DNA of 64,000 nt from Candidatus Neomarinimicrobiota bacterium (GCA_017656425.1 JACDNV010000008.1:84998-148997); one strand, 5' to 3'. Shown: positions 18,363 to 27,495, counted from the first letter of the stretch. Made by a program: numbers and translations. The notes: a model not told the origin generated them from the sequence alone.

Positions 18363-18403
18363 CCTTCTAGATGATCATTTCTCTTTGTTTTTATCCTCAT
18401 ATT

Positions 18404-18853
18404 TCACACCTTTTTTAAAAGATTATCAAGAGGGTTTTTTATCGTAGAAAGATTTTTTGTGCTCACATGGGTATAAATCTCAGTTGTTTTATTATGCCTG
18501 TGACGAACATATCTCGGATCTGTTCTGCTATATAATAAATGAGTGGCAAAACTTTTTCTTAAAGCATGAATTTTAACATCACTAAATGAATTAGATTGCT
18601 TCTTGGCTTTGTCCTTCGCAATGACGGGGTAGGTTGCAGCTTGCAGTGTGGGATCTACGCAAATTTCTTTGTCTTCAAAGGTTTTAGAGTCATACTCTAA
18701 TGTATTATCACTATTTGGGGAGCTAAGGTATTTACCAGAAGGGTGTAAACAAGAGTCTTGAATAGTTTTTGTTTTTTCAATAGTATAAGCATCATACAAA
18801 AAGTAATCCCTGATTTCACTCGAATTAATTTTATGAACATGAATCAGATGCAT
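18404..18853 (-). pseudogene. Tyrosine recombinase (integrase) C-terminal remnant
   Basis: The 149-codon frame keeps only the end of a tyrosine recombinase: IHALRKSFATHLL (His and Arg of the catalytic HxxR), TTEIYTHVS with the nucleophilic Tyr, and the closing IKNPLDNLLKK typical of XerD/IntI-like enzymes. Between these, about five residues of the usual RYIQELLGH segment are missing. The N-terminal part and first catalytic Arg are absent. Residues about 70-90 (ATYPVIAKDKAKKQS) come from an inserted interspersed repeat. It therefore cannot be active. Lying beside the cassette array, it is the likely former integrase, in the same orientation as the cassettes ('reverse integron' layout). Whether it was IntI proper is unproven because the diagnostic insertion is lost. 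Confidence 0.7.
18593..18628. repeat. Interspersed repeat fragment inside the recombinase remnant
   Basis: Contains AGATTGCTTC, a variable core, then TTCGCAATGACGG. This is the pattern of a small dispersed element seen in many bacterial genomes (GTCATTGCGAG...AAGCAATCT). Read through by the remnant's frame it yields PVIAKDKAKKQS. Only one copy lies in the window. Confidence 0.5.
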
Positions 18854-19158
18854 TTATTTCTATTTTATCTTATCAAATTATAATAATAAAAAACTTTCCA
18901 AAAATCAAACTGTTTTTTTATCCTTTTTCTGGAGTTGAGTAATCTAAGGGTATTTTTGTATCCGGTACAAGGCGTCACAGGAGTGATTAACAAATTTATC
19001 CTGAAGATTTCAGTCTATGATATTTGAGATGCGATATATGTTCTTTGTTCGAATTTCATCGGCAAATGAGCTTGTAAGAGATAACCAATGGCAGTAAATT
19101 ATTGCGTTTTTATAACAGATGGACGAAAAAAGCTTTCACAAAAATAAGGAGAGACGCA
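18854..19158 (+). other. Intergenic region upstream of the sugar kinase
   Basis: 305 bp with no gene, between the recombinase remnant and the kinase. It presumably holds the kinase promoter, but I see no convincing -35/-10 pair. The only clear signal is the AAGGAG ribosome-binding site at 19146-19151. Confidence 0.4.
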
Positions 19159-20235
19159 ATGATAGAACTAAAAAAAGACGCTGAATTTGCTTTGCTGGTG
19201 CCAACGAGTATGGGAGTGAGAATTACTCCGCTATTTAACCAGCCTGTGCATACGAGTCCGCTTTATTATATGCAGGCTACCAGTGCAGAATCCAATGTGG
19301 CCAGTATTTCTTCTTTTCTGGGAATGAAGGTTAAGGTTTTGACTGCTTTTGTGCAGGGTAGCCCAATTGCGCGGTTCATCAAAGATGACCTGAAGAAGAG
19401 AGGAATTGAGGTCGAGGCCAAAGAGGTACCGCAGGGTGGACCCTGGGGCTATCGGCATCAGTTCAATATTGCAGATACAGGATACGGTACACGTGGACCA
19501 CGTGTGCACAACGATCGTGCGGGGGAAGTCGGTCGTACGCTAAGTGCGAAAGATTTTGATCTGGATCGAATTTTTGGAAAAGAAGGAGTCCAAATAATTC
19601 ATATGTCTGGTCTGATTGCTGCGCTTTCTCCAGAGACTGGAGAATTTTGTCTACAACTAGGAGAAACTGCGAAAAAATATGGCACTCGAATTTCTTTTGA
19701 TTTGAACTACAGAGCTTCTTTCTGGAAAGGGCGTGAAAAAGAACTTCGAAAAATATTTACTCGCATTGCCAGTATTGCTGATATTCTGGTTGGTAATGAA
19801 GAAGATTTCCAACTTGCATTAGGAATACCCGGGCCAGAAACAGGGGGGAAAGATCTTTTGAGCAAAATTGATAGTTTTAAAGAAATGATCGGCAAGGTGC
19901 AAAAGGAATATCCTTCTGCATCGGTTTTTGGAACAACACTTCGAGAAGTATTGAGTGTAGAAAGCCACCTTTGGGGAGCAATACTTTCTGTAGATGATTC
20001 CTGGTATGAGGTTAGACCACGTGAAATTACTGTTCTTGACAGGATTGGTGGAGGGGATGGCTTTGTTGGAGGACTTCTCTACGCGATTCTCAAAGGTTGG
20101 GAACCTGAAAAATGGATACAATTTGGATGGGCTTGCGGAGCATTGGCGACCACATTGCTTACGGATTATGCACAACCCCTCAATGAAGAAGAGGTCTGGA
20201 GTATTTGGGAAGGTAACCCGAGGGTAAAGCGATAA
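19159..20235 (+). CDS. PfkB-family sugar kinase, 2-dehydro-3-deoxygluconokinase-like
   Basis: 358 residues. It should phosphorylate 2-keto-3-deoxygluconate or a similar sugar acid with ATP in the cytoplasm. PfkB features are the N-terminal substrate region (AESNVASISSFLGM), FDLNYRASFWK (about 197-207, typical of KDG kinases), VGNEEDF (about 228), and the C-terminal anion hole and catalytic Asp in DRIGGGDGFVGG (about 294-305). ATG 19159 is chosen because AAGGAG lies 7 bp upstream; a longer frame from 19102 adds no conserved residues. It stands alone between the dead integron and a strong terminator, with no KDPG aldolase or uronate gene nearby, so its pathway cannot be confirmed. Acquisition by transfer is possible. 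Confidence 0.75.
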   Translation: MIELKKDAEFALLVPTSMGVRITPLFNQPVHTSPLYYMQATSAESNVASISSFLGMKVKVLTAFVQGSPIARFIKDDLKKRGIEVEAKEVPQGGPWGYRHQFNIADTGYGTRGPRVHNDRAGEVGRTLSAKDFDLDRIFGKEGVQIIHMSGLIAALSPETGEFCLQLGETAKKYGTRISFDLNYRASFWKGREKELRKIFTRIASIADILVGNEEDFQLALGIPGPETGGKDLLSKIDSFKEMIGKVQKEYPSASVFGTTLREVLSVESHLWGAILSVDDSWYEVRPREITVLDRIGGGDGFVGGLLYAILKGWEPEKWIQFGWACGALATTLLTDYAQPLNEEEVWSIWEGNPRVKR

Positions 20236-20326
20236 GCAATAGTTATAAATGAAGTTCGGCATAGTAAATAGGTTTAATATCTATTAAATCTCCACGAACT
20301 TCGATTTATTCCGGGGAAAACATATT

Positions 20327-20360
20327 ACGCAATGAGGAAAGTGCCTCATTGCGTTTTTTT
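20327..20360 (+). terminator. Strong intrinsic terminator after the kinase gene
   Basis: ACGCAATGAGG pairs perfectly (11 bp) with CCTCATTGCGT across a 6-nt loop, followed by seven T. It lies 91 bp after the kinase stop. Confidence 0.9.
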
Positions 20361-20777
20361 CTTTCTTCAATCATGCCGTGAAAATACTTGGAATCATCGA
20401 ATGGGAAAGAATCGATTATGCCCACTGGATTGCAACTAGGAGACAAGAAAAATTTTGGCGATCAAAAAAACATGGTATTTAATTTCAGCGGTAAAAAACG
20501 AAACTAATTATTAGTCCGCTTCATTTAGATGAGAAAATCATAGATAAGCCCAAAACATTTCATTCGGAATATATACACAAATGTTTCTTCACTTTGGAGT
20601 TAATTTGGCATTCTTTTGCTTTTCAATTTGAATATTGGTTTTACAATCTGCAGCACAGGATTTCAGATCACTCAGCAAAAAATCAAATTTTGTATTGTCA
20701 AAAAGAAACGTCTATACAAAAGGTACAATAGGGAGGAGAGGTATTTTATTTATTTTTTGTCTTTTGTTAATAATGTG
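20361..20777. other. Intergenic region with a possible gene remnant
   Basis: About 415 bp without a convincing gene. From GTG 20378 a 35-codon frame reads KILGIIEWERIDYAHW and WIATRRQEKFW, which weakly recalls the start of octanoyltransferase LipB, before a TAA. The rest shows nothing I can assign. Confidence 0.3.
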
Positions 20778-20850
20778 AGCCACCCGTCGGATTCGAACCG
20801 ACGACCTGCTCATTACGAGTGAGCTGCTCTACCAGCTGAGCTAGGGTGGC
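20778..20850 (-). tRNA. tRNA-Thr (CGU anticodon)
   Basis: Minus-strand 73-nt cloverleaf: acceptor GCCACCC/GGGTGGC with discriminator T, D-arm with AGCTCAGCTGGTAGAGC, anticodon loop CTCGTAA (anticodon CGT) on a GCTCA/TGAGC stem, and T-arm GGTTCGAATCC. The CCA end is not encoded. Confidence 0.95.
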
Positions 20851-20918
20851 AAATAACATTTTAAATTTATTATATAGCAAGAAGTGTTGCAAAGGAAATA
20901 AAGGCTATATCAAGTTGT

Positions 20919-21206
20919 TTATTCTTCAATTTTACCTAATTCGACAATAGTAGCTCCGATCCCGGATGGATCTCCATACGCCATGTGGAAAAGTTTTACC
21001 CTGGGATTTTTTCTTAAAATACTATGAATTTTCTTCCTGAGAATTCCAGTACCTTTTCCATGTATGATGCGAATAGAATAAATTTCTTTTTTCAAACATT
21101 CTTCTATATAATCGCTTATAAGTTCTTTCACTTCCCTGGGATTAAATGTGTGTAAATCTAAAGTTCCATTTATTGGTAATTTATATATAGGTTTTTCGTT
21201 TTTCAC
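20919..21206 (-). CDS. Small Smr-domain protein
   Basis: 95 residues, essentially one Smr domain as found at the C-terminus of MutS2. Visible motifs are LDLHTFNPREV (about 17-27), RIIHGKGTGILR (about 46-57) and the final GxGATIVEL strand (about 84-91). Smr domains are DNA- or RNA-nicking nucleases, with the DLH and HGKGxG residues forming the active site. Here there is no attached MutS part, so mismatch repair is not implied. It overlaps the OPT transporter gene by 4 bp (ATGA) and ends the V-ATPase/OPT transcript, 68 bp before tRNA-Thr. Confidence 0.85.
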   Translation of the reverse strand: MKNEKPIYKLPINGTLDLHTFNPREVKELISDYIEECLKKEIYSIRIIHGKGTGILRKKIHSILRKNPRVKLFHMAYGDPSGIGATIVELGKIEE

Positions 21207-23212
21207 TTTTTGATTCTTTTAGAATCAATATACATATATATACTCAGAAGTATAAACATGACAAATCCCAGTATCTCTGCACCTGAAGACTCTGCCCAAT
21301 GCTCAGTCCCTATTGCTTTCATTAGTGACCAACTCTCCCCGGCGATCTGTTTACCAAAAAATATTATAAACGCGGAAATAACCCCCATAATTGCACCACC
21401 TGCTATAAACCCCGATGCTATTAATGTGCCTTTATCTTTCCTTTTAGCAGAAATATTGGGGTCTTTAGAACTTTTAGCAACAAAATGTGATATTAATCCA
21501 CCGATAAGAACCGGTGTATTAAGGTATATAGGTAAGTACATTCCCAGTGCAAATGCCAAAGGAGGTACTCCTATTATTTCCAGTATAATAGCAAGGAAAA
21601 TACCTGCAAGGTAAGCAAGCCAGGGAGCTGGTTGATTGCTCATTAGTGGTTTCAATACAGCAGCCATTGCTGATGCTTGTGGCGCTTCGAGTCCACCTGG
21701 GCCAAATCCATAAGTTTTATATAGTATCAGTATAACCAATCCTACTGATGCTGCGGCAAATAATGTACCCAGAAATTTAAATCGTTCCTGAGTCCTGGGA
21801 GTAGTCCCAAGCCAGTATCCAATTTTAAGATCGGTTATGAATCCACCAGCCATTGACAACGCTGTGCATACGACACTCCCGATTAATAGAGCTGCAAGCA
21901 TACCCATGGGTCCTGACAGACCTATATTTACAAGTATGACAGATGATATAATCAAAGTCATAAGAGTCATGCCAGAAACGGGATTAGTACCAACAATTGC
22001 AATAGCACGTGCTGCAACCGTGGTAAAAAGGAATGCTATAATTGTTACAATTAATACACCCGCTGTTGCATGCTTTATATTAAAATCTACTGCCCCTACA
22101 TAGAAAAATAAAAAAGTGGATACTATAATAAGTATTAGTAATGTTACAACCCATTTAATTTTTATATCTTTTTGTGTCCTTCTTTCATTTTCTTCTGCAC
22201 TCAGGTGTTTACTTGTGAATTCTGAAAAGGCGAGTTTCAAAGCACCCCATATTATTTTCGATGATTTAATTATCCCTATTATACCGGCAGCTGCAATACC
22301 TCCTATACCAACATGTCTGACATAGTAAGTGAAGATTTCCTGAGGATTCATTTCACTAATAGGTTTTACTGCATTTAGAATAGGATGAGGTATATATTGT
22401 CCTATGAAATAGACGATTGGAATTAGTACCCACCAGGCAAGAAATGAACCGGCTGCTATTATTGATGCATACCTGAGTCCAACTATATATCCGAGCCCCA
22501 TAACGGCAGCACCTATGTTCAGTTTGAATACCAGTTTCAGTTTATCAGAAAGCAGTTGACCAATTTTAAATACTTCAGTTGAAACTACTTCTTTCCAGAA
22601 TCCAAATCCAGAAACAAAAAAGTCGTATAACCCACCGACAATTGCTGCTTTCACGAGAGTTTTAGCCTGCTCTCCTCCAGACTCTCCAGCGATTAGTACC
22701 TCTGTAGTTGCAGTAGCTTCAGGAAATGGGAATTCACCATGCATGTCTTTGACAAAATATTTTCTAAAGGGAATCAAGAATAATATTCCCAGTGCCCCTC
22801 CGAGGAACGATGCAATAAATATTTGCAGAAAATTGGCATTAAGTCCAAGGATATATAGGCCAGGTATTGTGAATATGGCGCCCGCAACTATTACACCTGA
22901 GGCAGCGCCTATTGATTGAATTATTACGTTTTCTTGTAAAGCATTTTTTCTTTTTAATAATACTGATGTTCCCACAGCAAGAATAGCAATTGGTATAGCG
23001 GCTTCAAAGACCTGTCCTATTTTAAGTCCAAGGTAGGCAGCAGCCATAGAGAAGAGAACAGCATAAAAAATTCCCCAAAGCAATGAATATGGGGTAACCT
23101 CTGGCATTATGACATCATCTGGTACTACTGGTATATACTCTTCTCCTGGTTTTAATTTTCTATAAGCATTTTCTGGTAGTTTTACACTACCAGAAATGTT
23201 TTTCTTTTTCAT
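21203..23212 (-). CDS. OPT-family oligopeptide transporter
   Basis: 669 residues with about 14-16 hydrophobic segments across the whole length, an inner-membrane protein. The N-terminal cytoplasmic part (YIPVVPDD) leads into helix 1 (TPYSLLWGIFYAVLFS), the usual OPT opening. Conserved-looking stretches include FPFPEATATTEVL (about 158-170), NPVSGMTLMTLI (about 413) and GVPPLAFALGMYLPIYLNTP (about 565-584). Bacterial OPT proteins import peptides or metal chelates by ion symport; the substrate cannot be told here. It follows the V-ATPase K gene by 74 bp on the same strand, so an ion gradient built by that ATPase could drive it. That link is inference. Confidence 0.88.
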   Translation of the reverse strand: MKKKNISGSVKLPENAYRKLKPGEEYIPVVPDDVIMPEVTPYSLLWGIFYAVLFSMAAAYLGLKIGQVFEAAIPIAILAVGTSVLLKRKNALQENVIIQSIGAASGVIVAGAIFTIPGLYILGLNANFLQIFIASFLGGALGILFLIPFRKYFVKDMHGEFPFPEATATTEVLIAGESGGEQAKTLVKAAIVGGLYDFFVSGFGFWKEVVSTEVFKIGQLLSDKLKLVFKLNIGAAVMGLGYIVGLRYASIIAAGSFLAWWVLIPIVYFIGQYIPHPILNAVKPISEMNPQEIFTYYVRHVGIGGIAAAGIIGIIKSSKIIWGALKLAFSEFTSKHLSAEENERRTQKDIKIKWVVTLLILIIVSTFLFFYVGAVDFNIKHATAGVLIVTIIAFLFTTVAARAIAIVGTNPVSGMTLMTLIISSVILVNIGLSGPMGMLAALLIGSVVCTALSMAGGFITDLKIGYWLGTTPRTQERFKFLGTLFAAASVGLVILILYKTYGFGPGGLEAPQASAMAAVLKPLMSNQPAPWLAYLAGIFLAIILEIIGVPPLAFALGMYLPIYLNTPVLIGGLISHFVAKSSKDPNISAKRKDKGTLIASGFIAGGAIMGVISAFIIFFGKQIAGESWSLMKAIGTEHWAESSGAEILGFVMFILLSIYMYIDSKRIKK

Positions 23213-23286
23213 TTATGATTACCTGGTTATTTTTTACCAACTGTAATAACGACAATATAGTATTTATTTGCTTTATTCCCCTATAA

Positions 23287-23727
23287 TTATATTCTTGGGA
23301 TAGCAGTCATACAGAAAACCATTACGAACAGAGCTACTGTCTCAATAACACCAAGAACCATTATGTAGTTACCAAAACCCTTGCCTGTCTCTGCAAGTGC
23401 ATCGGCAGCTCTTGCACCTGCCTTACCCTGCATAAAAGCTGATAATCCCATAGCAAGACCCGCAGCGATACCTATTATCATCTGATATAAGTAAGATTCT
23501 GGTGGTAGATTTGCGGACTGAATAGCATTTCTTAATATCATACCATAGATAGTTTGTGAAAGGGGTGCTCCTACGAACGCAATAAGAATAAAAGGAGCTG
23601 CTTTATTCTGCGCAAAAGCTTTTTTCCAGGCGCCTATAGCTGCCATTCCTGCTACACCTGTACCCAGAGCTGAACCAATTGCAGCCAATGCCAGAGATAA
23701 ATTCATATCACCTAATCCTTGTACCAT
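23287..23727 (-). CDS. ntpK: V-type ATPase subunit K (membrane proteolipid)
   Basis: 146 residues in four membrane helices (two hairpins), the 16-kDa proteolipid type. These subunits form the rotor ring. The ion-carrying Glu is in LGVIETVALF (about 127-136). In the first hairpin the sequence is PLSQTIYG, and in the second SAFMQGKAG. The Ser-Gln, Gln and Glu-Thr set corresponds to the sodium-binding residues described in Enterococcus NtpK, so sodium coupling is likely. The start has a GGGAGAGGTG ribosome-binding site. It lies downstream of subunit I and before the OPT transporter. Confidence 0.93.
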   Translation of the reverse strand: MVQGLGDMNLSLALAAIGSALGTGVAGMAAIGAWKKAFAQNKAAPFILIAFVGAPLSQTIYGMILRNAIQSANLPPESYLYQMIIGIAAGLAMGLSAFMQGKAGARAADALAETGKGFGNYIMVLGVIETVALFVMVFCMTAIPRI

Positions 23728-23764
23728 TTTTCACCTCTCCCTATTTAAATTTTTTCAACCTATA

Positions 23765-25534
23765 CTACTCTTTAAAGGGTTTATAAGGTTTACCTGACCA
23801 CTCCATATTTAAGTGTCCAGAGAATTCAAGCATATTGAGTCTGATGCCATGTACTATTACAGCCATTAAACCAAGCAGTATGTTTAATCCGTGTCCAAAT
23901 ACCAGTATAAGGGCGGAGATAAGTCCCGCTATTGGATTGCTTATCCCTGCTCCTAAAGCCATGTCATTAAAGCTTGAGGCTACGATTACAGTTGCAAGAC
24001 CTACTGCGAATAAACGAATATAAGATACAATATCAGAGAATGCGCTTATTATGCTGAGGGGAAGATTTCCTATTCCTGAAAGTATACCCTTTAATATATT
24101 TTTCTGGGGATTTGCGAAACAGCCAGCTAGAATAAATCCAATTAGAAATAAATACACTGTGAATCCTGGCATAGGATTATTAAGAACAAGACCACCGGCA
24201 ACAAAAAACAGTCCCCACATTATAAATATCCAGCCAATTTCTGATATTGCTTTTAAAGTATTAATGATCCTAAGTGCATTTATTAGATGTGCGAGTGATA
24301 GCTGAATAACCCCAATAAGAAAAGTTATGAACATCATGTTATTGTTATCTCTAATATATGAATTAACTTTGCCGATAAACTTAGGAATAAAAACTGCTTT
24401 ATTGACATCAATAACGTAGCCAAAGAATGTTAGGGAAAGACTACCCCATAAAATGGTTGTTGCACTGAGTAGATAAAAAAGGGTAAATGGTTCTGATGGG
24501 GCAGATTTATATTTTTTCCTTAATAAAAATGTAGCGAGAAGAAAAGTAAGTCCATATCCGGCATCACCTATCAAAAGTGCAAAAAATATACTGAAGAAAA
24601 TGAGGAACCAGAAACTTATATCGGTTTCGTGATAGCCGGGTAGTGTGCCCATAAATTTGAAAACAGGATCAATTATTCTTATCCACTTGGGATTTCTGAT
24701 TAAGGTGGGTACTTCACTGGGATCATCCGGTTCTTCCACAATAAATCCCCAGCCATTTTTGTCAGCATTCTTTGATATGTCAGGGACATTATCTGTTGGA
24801 CAAAATCCCTGAAGGAAGGCAATTCTTTCTTCACTCCCCATACCATATCGTACTAAGTTAAATTCGTGATTTTTTAAAAGTTCTGCATGATATTTTTCAA
24901 GGATTTCTTTATATGCCGTAAAATCAGCAAGTTCTTTATTTATTTTTTGGAGTTCCAATTCCAGCTGATTATAACGATTGTATATATCATCGGGATTCAC
25001 CTGTGGTATTATTTCTTCCTTTAGTTCCAGCCTGTCTTCTGGGTTTTGTCCAATCAATGCTAGATATACATAGAATTTGTCCTGATTAACAATAAAAATA
25101 TTTTTATCCGCTGGTATTTTTTTTAGATAGCTCTTATCTACAGTATAAAGGTGGATATAGATTCCATATTTTTCTAATTCCTTAATACTGTCAAGGGATA
25201 CTTTCCCCCACTTTTCAAACCATTGAATATAGGTTCTTAACTCTTCAAGCTCATTTAGCAGGCTATCTCTTTTCTGTGTTAATTCAACAAATTTATCAAC
25301 TATTTCTTCTGGATTTTTTGCTTCTTTTTGTGGTTTTAGTTGCTCAAAAGTATTTATATAGGTAATCAATTTTTCGGTATTGGATATTTTTTGTTCGATC
25401 ACAGAAATATCTTCTGCAACAGGTGGTTTTATGTTTTTTATGTGTAAAGCACCGAGTTGTCTCAGTTTACGTAATGCTTCATCCTTTTCCTTTTCATAAA
25501 CAAATATAGTGACTTTTTTCATCGGAACTATCAT
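23765..25534 (-). CDS. ntpI: V-type ATPase subunit I (membrane stator)
   Basis: 589 residues. The N-terminal ~300 residues are soluble and rich in coiled-coil heptads (for example 83-110 and 185-215). The C-terminal part has about seven membrane helices. Near residue 500 DIVSYIRLFAVGLATVIVASSFN carries the Arg that contacts the proteolipid Glu during ion transfer. A second, mostly buried His/Arg-containing stretch (FGHGLNILLGLMAVIVHGIRLNMLEF) follows, then the ending WSGKPYKPF, which is characteristic of bacterial subunit I. It starts 2 bp after subunit D stops, with GAGG inside the end of D serving as its ribosome-binding site. Confidence 0.93.
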   Translation of the reverse strand: MIVPMKKVTIFVYEKEKDEALRKLRQLGALHIKNIKPPVAEDISVIEQKISNTEKLITYINTFEQLKPQKEAKNPEEIVDKFVELTQKRDSLLNELEELRTYIQWFEKWGKVSLDSIKELEKYGIYIHLYTVDKSYLKKIPADKNIFIVNQDKFYVYLALIGQNPEDRLELKEEIIPQVNPDDIYNRYNQLELELQKINKELADFTAYKEILEKYHAELLKNHEFNLVRYGMGSEERIAFLQGFCPTDNVPDISKNADKNGWGFIVEEPDDPSEVPTLIRNPKWIRIIDPVFKFMGTLPGYHETDISFWFLIFFSIFFALLIGDAGYGLTFLLATFLLRKKYKSAPSEPFTLFYLLSATTILWGSLSLTFFGYVIDVNKAVFIPKFIGKVNSYIRDNNNMMFITFLIGVIQLSLAHLINALRIINTLKAISEIGWIFIMWGLFFVAGGLVLNNPMPGFTVYLFLIGFILAGCFANPQKNILKGILSGIGNLPLSIISAFSDIVSYIRLFAVGLATVIVASSFNDMALGAGISNPIAGLISALILVFGHGLNILLGLMAVIVHGIRLNMLEFSGHLNMEWSGKPYKPFKE

Positions 25535-25536
25535 GT

Positions 25537-26142
25537 TCAGGAAACCTCTCTCCTCTTTTCCAGCTTAGCCTTTGCTATCTTACCTCTTACAACTTCAGCT
25601 GTTTGTAAATCACCAAGGAATATCTGGATTTTTCTGATATTTTCATTTGTTTGTGGAATCATTACCTTTTCAAATAGATTTATACGTTGTATTGTTGTTC
25701 GTAATTCCACTCTTAGAATTTTGATTTGATCTTCAAATATTTTAATTCTGATAAGCCTCTCTATTTGTTCTTTGACTGCCTCGATGGCAAAGTCAACCCA
25801 GACAGGCATTTCCATAAGGTCATAATCTTCAATTTTAAATATTACTTCCTTAAAGATTGGAATATCAATTCCTGCTACATTTCCCTCTTCAGTTTCGATT
25901 TTTTCTACACTTATTAGTTCTTTAAGATCAATATCTTCGGCAAAGACATCTACCCATTTCATTATTCTTTTTTCAGCCTGTTCGATCTCTGCTTTTATCT
26001 GGTCAATCTGTCTCGTAATAGTCCTGATTTCATTTATCAATTGCTGCTTTTTTAACTCCAGCGTGGGTAGATATCTAGTAAGGCGAGCAAGTATTTCTTT
26101 CTGTCTTTTAAGCTCGTTTTTTGTTAATCGAATTTTTGCCAT
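25537..26142 (-). CDS. ntpD: V-type ATPase subunit D (central stalk)
   Basis: 201 residues, the usual length. It begins with the family phrase RLTKNELKRQKE (about 4-15), followed by a long helix (LTRYLPTLELKKQQLINEI). A second long helix near the C-terminus has INLFEKVMIPQTNENIRKIQIFLGD (about 155-179), the part that sits in the A3B3 ring. It turns inside the catalytic head and couples hydrolysis to the proteolipid ring. It is in the operon between B and I. No separate subunit F gene follows. Confidence 0.92.
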   Translation of the reverse strand: MAKIRLTKNELKRQKEILARLTRYLPTLELKKQQLINEIRTITRQIDQIKAEIEQAEKRIMKWVDVFAEDIDLKELISVEKIETEEGNVAGIDIPIFKEVIFKIEDYDLMEMPVWVDFAIEAVKEQIERLIRIKIFEDQIKILRVELRTTIQRINLFEKVMIPQTNENIRKIQIFLGDLQTAEVVRGKIAKAKLEKRREVS

Positions 26143-26151
26143 TTTCTATTT

Positions 26152-27495
26152 TTATTTGACAGTTGCTTCTTTTATCTCTTCCTTTTCTTTTTCTACTTCT
26201 TTCAGGTCAGGCCAGAATTTTTTAATCAGTTCAGTTCTGAGTCCTGTCTCTTCGGGTTTGAAACATTCTGCCAGTATTTTCCATCCAAGATCGAGTGCTT
26301 CCTCAAGAGGTATATTTACTGATAAGTCCATCATTTTTTGTTCGAACAGCTTACCATATTTTAAGAGTTTTTTATCCCAATCAGTCATTCGGAATCCCAT
26401 TGCTCTTTTTTCTTCTGTTTCTAAGTACTGAGCATAGAGCTGGATCATTCCGTCCATTATAGCTCTATGGTCTTCACGAGTTGCTGCATTGACGTTTTGC
26501 TTTAGTCGACTTAATGAACCAAATGGTTCGATTCTCCCATTCCTTAGATAAAACTGTCCTTCTGTAATATAACCTGTATTGTCAGGCACAGGATGAGTTA
26601 CATCATCGCCGGGCATCGTGGTAACTGCAAGGATTGTTACTGAGCCCGCTCCCTCAAAGTCAACGGCTTTTTCATATCTGGCTGCAAGCTGGCTATAAAG
26701 ATCGCCAGGATATCCCCTATTTGAAGGTACCTGCTCCATTGTAATTGCAATTTCTTTTAGCGCATCTGCAAAGTTTGTCATATCAGTGAGTAGGACAAGT
26801 ACATCTTTTCCTTTTAGAGCAAACTTTTCAGCAACAGCGAGGCAGAGATCCGGAACCATTAAACCTTCAACTATTGGGTCAGAAGCTGTGTGTATGAAAA
26901 ATATTGACCTGAAGAGTGCACCACCTTCCTCAAGTGTATTTCTAAAGTACATATATTCATCGTACTTTAATCCAATACCGCCGAGTATGATCATGTCCAC
27001 TTCTGCCTGGAGTGCTATTCTCGCTAAAAGTTGGTTATATGGTTCACCTGATACAGAGAATATAGGGAGCTTTTGAGATACTACAAGAGAATTGAAAACA
27101 TCAATCATGGGTATATTTGTCCTGATCATCCTGCGTGGAATTATTCTTTTTGCCGGGTTGACTGGTGGACCTGCTACCGGGATGAGCAAATCAGTTAAAG
27201 CAGGACCATTATCCCTGGGCATACCGCTTCCGTCGAAGATTCTACCCAGCATATTGTCGGAGAAAGTAACCAGCATAGGATGTCCAAGAAATCTTACTTC
27301 ATCGTTTGTTGTGATACCCTGACTTCCAGCAAATACCTGTAAGTAGACAATGTCACCGTCAATTTTAATAACCTGTGCAAGCGACTTCCCTCGCTGAGTT
27401 GTTATTTCAGCCAGCTCCTCATAGGCTACACCTGTAGCCTTCAATGATATGACGTTACCTGTTATGCTTAATATTTTGTTATATACTCTCTTCAT
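26152..27495 (-). CDS. ntpB: V-type ATPase subunit B (non-catalytic nucleotide-binding)
   Basis: 447 residues. Family features include [12 protein letters not shown] (about 86-97), [18 protein letters not shown] (about 110-127), [16 protein letters not shown] in place of a Walker A loop (about 147-162), [15 protein letters not shown] (about 236-250) and [21 protein letters not shown] (about 259-279). The lack of a P-loop GKT marks it as the regulatory B subunit and not A. It overlaps the end of A by 17 bp and is followed 9 bp later by D. Confidence 0.95.
   Translation of the reverse strand: MKRVYNKILSITGNVISLKATGVAYEELAEITTQRGKSLAQVIKIDGDIVYLQVFAGSQGITTNDEVRFLGHPMLVTFSDNMLGRIFDGSGMPRDNGPALTDLLIPVAGPPVNPAKRIIPRRMIRTNIPMIDVFNSLVVSQKLPIFSVSGEPYNQLLARIALQAEVDMIILGGIGLKYDEYMYFRNTLEEGGALFRSIFFIHTASDPIVEGLMVPDLCLAVAEKFALKGKDVLVLLTDMTNFADALKEIAITMEQVPSNRGYPGDLYSQLAARYEKAVDFEGAGSVTILAVTTMPGDDVTHPVPDNTGYITEGQFYLRNGRIEPFGSLSRLKQNVNAATREDHRAIMDGMIQLYAQYLETEEKRAMGFRMTDWDKKLLKYGKLFEQKMMDLSVNIPLEEALDLGWKILAECFKPEETGLRTELIKKFWPDLKEVEKEKEEIKEATVK

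Larger units (their letters stand above)
11598..18853 (-). mobile_element. Integron-type gene-cassette array with decayed recombinase
   Basis: All genes here lie on the minus strand and are separated by imperfect palindromes of 59-92 bp bounded by AAC at one end and GTT at the other, with complementary inner L boxes: the plan of integron attC sites. Each cassette holds one gene beginning roughly 30-45 bp after a GTTRRRY-like R' box and ending shortly before the next attC. Base composition changes from cassette to cassette. A ruined tyrosine recombinase (18404-18853) sits at the upstream end. Because no intact integrase is visible, this is best called a cluster of attC sites lacking integrase, or a dead chromosomal integron. 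Recombinase type (IntI or other) cannot be proved from the remnant. Confidence 0.75.

Noticed and set aside
18404..18853. Functional Xer recombinase
   Set aside because: The N-terminal half and first catalytic Arg are missing, and the LLGH region has a deletion.
20616..20822. 68-codon plus-strand frame
   Set aside because: It runs into tRNA-Thr and shows no protein features.
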